From: Blumeriella jaapii
Taxonomy: Eukaryota; Ascomycota; Leotiomycetes; Helotiales; Drepanopezizaceae
Direction of reading: 5' to 3'
DNA length: 64,000 nt
Assembly: GCA_009599575.1 (NCBI GenBank)
Contig: VWND01000064.1
Span: 1,364,001 to 1,428,000 of the forward strand
Position 1 is the first letter of the stretch; every line of letters begins with the position of its first letter. Shown piece after piece: positions 57,348 to 64,000 of the stretch. The notes beneath the pieces were generated by a model. That model saw only the letters and a program-made list of their open reading frames with translations, ran no database searches and had not been told where the DNA came from. A program made the position numbers and the translations under genes.

Positions 57348-58104
57348 CTTGGCGGTATTGCCGGAATAACTTCACAGACGTGAAAGAACGAAGATAGAAA
57401 CGAAGGAGCGACAATGCAAGGCGCGGTTGTCGTCTCTGCTCTTATGGTCGTAAGGGCGCGAGATGATGTGTTCGAGAGGAGACCTTGCTGTGTGTTAAAC
57501 GGCTCGCTTCAAGAAAAATCGGGGCGGCGTAGGTGGCCTTTGGCTAAGGCGACTAGTAGGGAAAAGCAACCACGTGACAAGGATCGTTAGAGTTGCGGCT
57601 ACATCGAGCCCCTTGAACTCAGACCAAGACCCTGCCTTATGTTTACTTTGATCGTTGGTTTCGCTTGTTCAGATCTTGTGGCTCCTTAAATTTAGGCATT
57701 GCGGTTCGGGCGTGGTTGTCCTCAATGGTATATGGTCACCTTGCTCAGGTATAATTTCATTCCTAACAATATTACAGATTCTCTTCTCTCATTGTGCTCG
57801 GGGATTGGTGCACATGTTGGCATTCGCTAATTCTGACCTTGAGGACGAGTCTTTAGCAGTCTCTAGTACTACTACATTCCGAGCCGAAGCGAAGGAAAGT
57901 GATTTCTCAACCAGATCTCGATGCCACTTGCGCTCGAACAATGGTGACATTAATTGATTCATCTTACAGTAGCCACGAGCCAGAAGGTAGCGTAAGATCT
58001 TCCGACCACAAAACTGTTTGCTTGATGAAGAAAGTGCGAAGCATCGAATTTGTCTCACTAAATCTCTTCTATGTAGAAGCCATTTGTTTCGAGACAATTG
58101 TCTC
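57348..58104. other. intergenic region, no gene seen
   Basis: Holds the SEC61 promoter at its left end and runs to the ARG7 stop codon. No domain-bearing frame was found. Confidence 0.5.
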
Positions 58105-59625
58105 TCACGTGCGGTAGTCTCCATTAATCGTGATGTATTCGTGGCTGTAGAGTGTTAGCGCCAATCGTAGAAAGCTGGCATAGAAACATACCTGTAGTCA
58201 CAAGTCCAGTATGTGGCTGCTTCTTTGCCGACTCCCAAGCGAACGAGAATCTCCAAGTCTTCATGGTCCAGTATTTCCGAAGCCCTCGCTTCATCTACAT
58301 TTTCTGGCTCTCCATTTACCAATAGCTTTAGCTCAAGAGAGCCATCACAGGGGATGAAAGATACACTCGTCCTTTCTGGCACAATTTCATCCACCTGGTT
58401 GATTGCTTGACCTGGCTCGGATACCAGAGAGTATCCGGTAGCACACAGGATACGGCCCCAATTAGCATCCTTACCGTACAAAGCTGTCTTGACTAGCGGC
58501 GACCTGGCAATGGTGCTTGCGATCTTTCGCGCTGCAACCTCAGATGCGGATTCGGTAACTCTGATCGTAACAAACTTCGTTGCGCCTTCTCCATCTCGGA
58601 CGACGAGTTTAGCTAGATCCGTAGCAAAATCCGACAGTGTCTTCTGCAAGACGGAGAAGTCCTCTGAGAATTCGGATGCGACCTGCTCTCCTCCAGCAGC
58701 GCCGTTGGCAAGCAATGCAATTGTATCATTTGTAGAAGTATCTCCGTCAATAGAAATGCTGTTGAATGACTTGTTGACAGCGTGTGTAAGAAGAGATGGT
58801 AGGAGCCTGGGGGCAATTGGGGCATCTGTCGCGATCATTCCCAAAAGTGTGGCCATATTCGGGTGTATCATGCCGGCTCCCTTGGTCATACCAGCTATTC
58901 TGTATTCGATAGACGGGGAGGACGGTAGAGAGAAAGTTCGAGACATCAACTTTGGGAAGGTGTCCGTTGTACAGATGGCTCTGGCGGCGGCAAGCCAGTG
59001 GTCGTGTGAGGATCCCAGTGCATGGTAAGCGGAGGGTATCCTCTGTAAGATCTTCTGGATCGGTAGCCGATGGGTGAATCAGTCAAGGACTCAAAGTTCA
59101 GGACCCAGAAGACACCCACCTCTGACCAATTACACCAGTGCTCATGACTATACTGCTTCCTCCCTTTCCGTCTACCGGTTGGTCGAAGCACCTGTCTGCC
59201 TCTGCCCCCATCTTCTCGGCGTCCTCCATTCCTCCCTTGCCTGTTACAGCGTTCGCGCAGCCCGAGTTCACGATGACAGAGCGGACCCCGCTATTGCCCC
59301 TCCTAGTCAACATATTCCTACTAACCGTCACCGGGGCTGCCTGGAACTTGTTCTTCGTGAACACTGCGGCGGCACCACATGGTATCTCTGAAGCAAGAAA
59401 TGCTAGGTCCGGGGCACTCTTGTTCGTGGGCTTCACTCCAACATGGGTTCCCGAAACGAGGAATCCCTTTGGATACGTGCCGCTTGTTGGAACGTATCTT
59501 TGTTTCGCAGCAGGAACGGCACCATCGATGGGAGCGGAATAGCAACGGCGACCAATTGCTGCTATGAATATTTGCGAGGCGGTTGGTCGTGTGAGAGCCG
59601 ACATTGCGGGTAATTGGAGAGCCAT
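58105..59625 (-). CDS. ARG7: mitochondrial glutamate/ornithine acetyltransferase (ARG7/argJ)
   Basis: Transfers acetyl from N-acetylornithine to glutamate in the mitochondrial cyclic arginine pathway. Three exons on the minus strand (59625-59120, 59067-58192, 58144-58105) give 473 residues. The N-terminus is Arg/Ser/Thr-rich without acids ([20 protein letters not shown]), a typical matrix signal; MSALTR at 59604 is an alternative start. Family text: [32 protein letters not shown], and [21 protein letters not shown], in which self-cleavage before the Thr of MATLL makes the two chains and the nucleophile. The end is [18 protein letters not shown], rebuilt over the last intron. The first intron has a good donor (GTGGGT), but the base pair before LPIQKI is CG, not AG (59068-59069). 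The gene faces GCN2 across 444 bp. Confidence 0.9.
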
Positions 59626-60069
59626 TGGGGCGGCTGGCGATGCTGTAGGGTACGCCCAAGTCCTATGATGGAAGATCAAAAGTTTGATAGATGTTCTCGC
59701 GTCAAGTATCGTATTGAAAAAGCCTCAGCACGAATAAATTCCGTCCCCGATGATTTCCCGACGAAATCGACGGCCTTGCGCCCGGCCCGCTATCGCCGAG
59801 AGCCGACGGGAACAAACGGGTCAGTTTATTGGTCAATATCACACAACATTTAAGCGTCTTCTCAGCCTTGCCTGGAGAGGGTCAATGTCAATAATTCACC
59901 TGACTCACCTGCGCAAACTTCCACTTCACTTTCAGATCCACATTCTTGCCAGACTATGAACATTGCTAGTCCGTAGAGATCTTGCAGCTCCGGCTGCAAA
60001 TTTTCTCGCGAGAGCAGTTCTTGTTTCTGACTCACCAACCATTTTACTCAGTCACAAAGATCTAGCAAC
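59626..60069. promoter_or_regulatory. divergent ARG7/GCN2 promoter with two TGACTCA boxes
   Basis: 444 bp between the start codons of two genes of the amino-acid control pathway. Perfect TGACTCA heptamers, the Gcn4/CPC1/CpcA recognition sequence, occur at 59901-59907 and 60028-60034. About 0.05 such sites are expected by chance in this length on both strands. ARG genes are classic targets of this factor, and GCN2 is the kinase that turns on its synthesis, so the sites could serve either gene. The right-hand box may lie within the GCN2 leader. Confidence 0.6.
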
Positions 60070-63000
60070 ATGCCGCCAACGAACAAGCATGGTAATGTCG
60101 CCCCCAAGATACAGCCAGTCAAGTCGCAGTATGAGGAGATGCAAGAGGACGAACTCTTGGCGCTTGAGGCAATTTATGCGGAAGATTTCAGAAGGCTAGA
60201 GTCACATCACGGCGCCTGGAAGGTACGTCGCTGGATGGATCCATGGCCGCACTTTTTGCGGGTAATACTCTCTGATACTTTCTAGAAAAATGAGCCTCGG
60301 TTCGAGATCCGCATCAAATCTTCAGATGAGGAAATTGCTATGACTCTCGCTGTGACACTTACCGCAACATATCCTCGAAGTGTACCCTTGTTGAGCATCA
60401 AAGACAATGTCGGTCTGACAGAGGGAACCAGTTTCAAGATACAAAAGGTCATTGAGACAAAACCCATGGAACTACTTGCTGGAGAGCAGGCCATGATCAT
60501 GGAAATCGTCAATGCGTGTCAGGAGGTACTTGAAGACGCTGCTCAGGCGAAGGCTGCCGGTAAAGAGTTGCCTAGTCTGGAAGAGGAACGTGCTATCCAC
60601 AAGCAGGTTGCCAAGAGACTTGCCACAGAACAGAGAGAGGCCAAAGAGAAGAAGAAGCAACTCGAAACATTGGAGGAAGAGCGTATCCAGGAGGCCATGG
60701 TTCAAGAGGAGCTCAAAAGACGCAGAGAGAGAACGAAAGAGTCAAAGCGGAAAAAACGACCACGTTCACAGATGTTTACTCAGGCCACGATCGATGCAAG
60801 CGTCAATGGACAAGCAGCTCATGAAGCTACAGCTTTCGAGCAGCCAATCAAGCTTATGGATCTCAACAACAGCCCGTTTATGTTCCAAGTCGTTGCAAGT
60901 AAAGTCTGCATACGGCGAGGGCCAGTTTCTAAGTGTTTTACTGTACGCCCTGTAGTCACTCAAGGGGCGCACGATGTTCCGACGCTTGTTCTGAAGGAGA
61001 CCGACTTGAACTCCGAAGTCAAAGACAACAACAAATTCAAGGGACAGATTCAGCTTCTCGAGAAGGAATTGAAAAGTCTTAAGGATTTTAAGCACCGAAA
61101 CGTTCTCGAGATTTTCGATTTCAAGGTGCACAGAACATTTGATGAGGACGAGGGGTCAGACTCTGCCTGGAGTGTCAGCCTATTGACTGAATTTGGAGAA
61201 AAGGGGTCACTGCTAGAATTCCTCGAGATTGCTGAACGCCTAGAGGTCGAGAAGGTCCGCTCTTGGACCATTGAGCTTTTGGATGCTTTGCGATTCCTCC
61301 ACGAGAAGGGTATTGTCCACGAGGACATACATGCTGGCAATGTTCTCTTAGTTCGACTCATTGATGGAGAGATTAGACCGAAGCTTGCTGATGCAGCGTA
61401 TCAGATGAAGCTACACAAGCTTTGTGGCGAGCCCAAGAATGATCTTATGACCATGGCGAAGTCTGCATATTGGTTCCCACCTGAAATAGCAAATACGAAG
61501 CACGCTCAATATACTACAAAGACAGACGTTTGGGATTTTGGAGTGCTGTTCTTACAGATGATGTTCGGCTTGACCGTTATTCAGAAATATCAATCACCGA
61601 CAGCATTGGCAGACTCCCTTACTCTGTCTGATTCCCTGAACGAGCTTGTGCTCAAGATGTTCAAAGTAGATCCTAAAAAACGACCTCGTGCCGTCGAACT
61701 AGGGCCCTCGGAATTCTTAGCAACTGATGCGCCGATACTGGACGAGACAATCGGGCCCGAGAACCCATTGAAACTGGGTTCCGCAATTTCGTTGCTACCC
61801 AACACACCTCGGAGGCAACGACTTGATTCTTTGAACTCTGGTGGGCCGTTCCAAAAATCAAGATATAGAGAAGACTTTGTGGAAGAGGGCCGTCTGGGCA
61901 AAGGCGGATTTGGAGAAGTTGTCAAGGCTAGGAAACGACTTGACGGCCAAATCTATGCTATTAAGAAGATCACTCAGAAATCTTCTGCCTCATTAACCGA
62001 AGTTTTGAAGGAAGTTCGTCTTCTGTCTCAATTGAGCCACCCATCTGTAGTACGCTACTACAATACCTGGACCGAAGAATTGTATGACGGAGCTGAAGTC
62101 GAAGAGGATGCTACTACCGAAAATTCGGATAGCGAGATATCTCCTGGAACAAGCCCGAATGTTGAGTACGAGACCAGCCCCGGCGGACTGGATTTCATGT
62201 CATCAAGTGGATATCCACAAATCGAATTCGGATACGACAATGCGTCTGATGAGGACGAGGCCTCAGATGAAGAGGATGATGATTCTTCTACTAGCTCAGA
62301 TGTTCAAAGCCCAGTCGGAAGCAAAGTTCGGCGACCAGACATGGTAAGTGAAAGATTTCGAATGTCCGTGGCATACTAGAGAACGTCGACTTTACCAATT
62401 ATGGGTCATGCGCCATTGTTGAGAACTAAACCGCAAATCGTATAGCTGACATCTATAGGCTTCAAAACGAACGAGATCCAGTTCACGCTTCCAACGTCCT
62501 TTCAGAACTGTGCTTTACATCTCTATGGAGTACTGTGAGAAGAAGACGCTTCGTGATTTAATCAGACTGGGCTTGCAAAAAGATCATGAGGAGATTTGGC
62601 GTCTGTTTAGACAAATCTTAGAAGGTCTCGCACACATCCATGGTTTGAATGTGGTCCACCGAGACTTAAAGCCAGAAAACATATTCATCGATGCCGCCTC
62701 GAATGTTAAAATAGGAGACTTTGGACTTGCCACGAGTGGCCAATACACCGTTTCCGACAAGTCGACTTACGCAGCGGTGCAGATGAGTAGCGACATGACG
62801 AGAAGTGTAGGAACATCTTTCTACGTTGCACCCGAAGTCAGATCATCTGCTGGAGGAACATACACGAGCAAAGTAGACATGTACTCTCTCGGTATCATCT
62901 TCTTCGAGATGTGTTTCCGACCCCTTATCCCTGGCATGGATCGGGCCCGTGTTGGTGAAGGTCTGCGGCAAGAGCACCCTGTACTTCCAGTCGAGTTTAA

Positions 63001-64000
63001 TCAATCCGAGATGCCTGTGCAAGCAGATGTTATACTGTCGCTTCTTAATCACAGCCCCAAAGACAGACCCTCCAGCTCGGAACTGTTGAAGAGTGGCCGA
63101 CTCCCCATGCAGATGGGAAATGAGACAATTCGTCACGCGTTGGCTGGTCTTACGGACTCGAAATCTCCCTACTATCCCAAAACAATTCAAGCCTTGTTTT
63201 CAATACCAGTCAATCCCGCCAAAGACTATGCTTGGGAGATGGGTGTGATCAATCATAGCGCCGGCGACCTTTTGCTTCAGGGTCTTGTCAAGCAGAAGTT
63301 AATCTCGATTTTCCGGCACCACGGAGCTGTAGAGACCCCACGAACCTTGTTGTTTCCACGTTCGGGTCATTATAAATCTAACGTCGTTCAAGTCTTGGAC
63401 GAAAGAGGTACATTGTTGCAATTGCCTTACGACCTTACCCTTCCACACGCTAGGGCTATTGCAAAGTATGATCCGCCAGTACAACGATCTTTTGCTTTCG
63501 GTCGAGTCTTTCGAGACCGAGAAGCTGGAGGTCAGCCACTAGCATTCGGCGAAGTCGATTTCGACATCGTTTCGAGCGACACCTTGGATTTGGCACTAAA
63601 AGAAGCTGAAGTCATCACAGTTCTGGACGAGATTGTTGGAAGCTTTCCGTCTCTTGCAATGACCCAGATGTGCTTTCACCTGAACCATTCTGATCTTCTG
63701 GGCCTGATATTCGACTTCTGTAGAATCGAGTTAAGCATACGCCCGGCTGTTGCCGATACCCTCAGCAAGCTCAATATACAGTCTTATACCTGGCAGAAGA
63801 TAAAAACAGAGCTTCGATCACCTGTCATTGGACTGTCGGCACCTAGTGTAGATGATCTACAGCGATTTGATTTCCGTGGTAAGTGTCCCACCGGGTTCAG
63901 AGGTAAAACGGACGCTAATCCAGAAAGATACTCCGAGCAAGGCATTTTCAAAATTGAAAACCCTGTTCGAGGGAACCGACACATTTGAGAGAGCAGCTTC
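60070..64000 (+). CDS. GCN2: GCN2-type eIF2alpha kinase (partial, runs off the edge)
   Basis: Senses uncharged tRNA and phosphorylates eIF2alpha to start general amino-acid control (CPC-3 in Neurospora). Exons: 60070-60222, 60286-62343, 62459-63878, and 63928 to the window end; at least 1,230 residues are present. Domains in order: RWD (about 20-135) with EMQEDELLALEAIYAEDF; a charged coiled coil (about 170-230); a pseudokinase (about 290-550) in which the catalytic loop reads HEDIHAGN at about 394; and an active kinase (about 580-910) with GKGGFGEVVKA, an acidic insert (about 640-720), HRDLKPENIF (about 804) and DFGLA. A HisRS-like region follows, from about 965, with FRDREAGGQP-like text. 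The last intron (63879-63927) joins FDFR to DTPSKAFSKLK. The C-terminus lies outside the window. Confidence 0.94.

Overview
The window is nuclear DNA of a filamentous ascomycete (Pezizomycotina). Genes are split by many short introns of about 45-180 nt with GT..AG borders and CTAAC/CTGAC-like branch points. The protein set is typical of moulds, and one retroelement shows the strong C:G to T:A bias expected of repeat-induced point mutation (RIP). I cannot fix the class from sequence alone. All exon coordinates were read by eye from splice motifs and family-conserved protein joins.

Layout. 1-12.8 kb is a housekeeping block: TOM40 (-), a 6-phosphofructo-2-kinase (+), TRAPP subunit TRS33 (+), cytosolic-type malate dehydrogenase (-), ribosomal protein L28e (-) and a small DUF2015-type membrane protein (+). 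12.8-30 kb is gene-poor. It holds a tandem duplication, one orphan multi-spanning membrane protein (18.1-19.8 kb), microsatellites, a TA-flanked MITE, and a 6.4-kb decayed Ty3/gypsy LTR element (22989-29399) with a 5-bp target duplication, nested in a second MITE copy. Just beyond it lie a candidate 55-residue cysteine-rich secreted protein (30.1 kb) and a secreted M6 metallopeptidase (30.7-33.0 kb).

34.7-48.4 kb carries a serine-rich C-terminally anchored protein (-), the CAAX protease RCE1 (+), the MBOAT lysophospholipid acyltransferase ALE1 (-), the SM protein VPS45 (+) and an FAD oxidoreductase (-). 50.1-64 kb carries a two-LysM secreted protein (+), TDP1 (+), SEC61 alpha (-), the arginine-pathway acetyltransferase ARG7/argJ (-) and, running off the edge, the eIF2alpha kinase GCN2 (+).

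Functional links. TOM40, SEC61, RCE1, TRS33 and VPS45 serve protein import, secretion and vesicle traffic. ARG7 and GCN2 are transcribed divergently across 444 bp holding two perfect TGACTCA (Gcn4/CPC1) boxes. The cysteine-rich protein, the M6 peptidase and the LysM protein look like secreted accessory functions.

Points needing a second look are a predicted 2-nt exon in TDP1, an apparent 1-nt deletion in SEC61, a CG in place of an AG acceptor in ARG7, a His-to-Ala change in the phosphatase site of the PFK2 enzyme, three GC-AG introns, reciprocal RIP in the two LTRs, and many short GTACTGTAC-type palindromes between genes.
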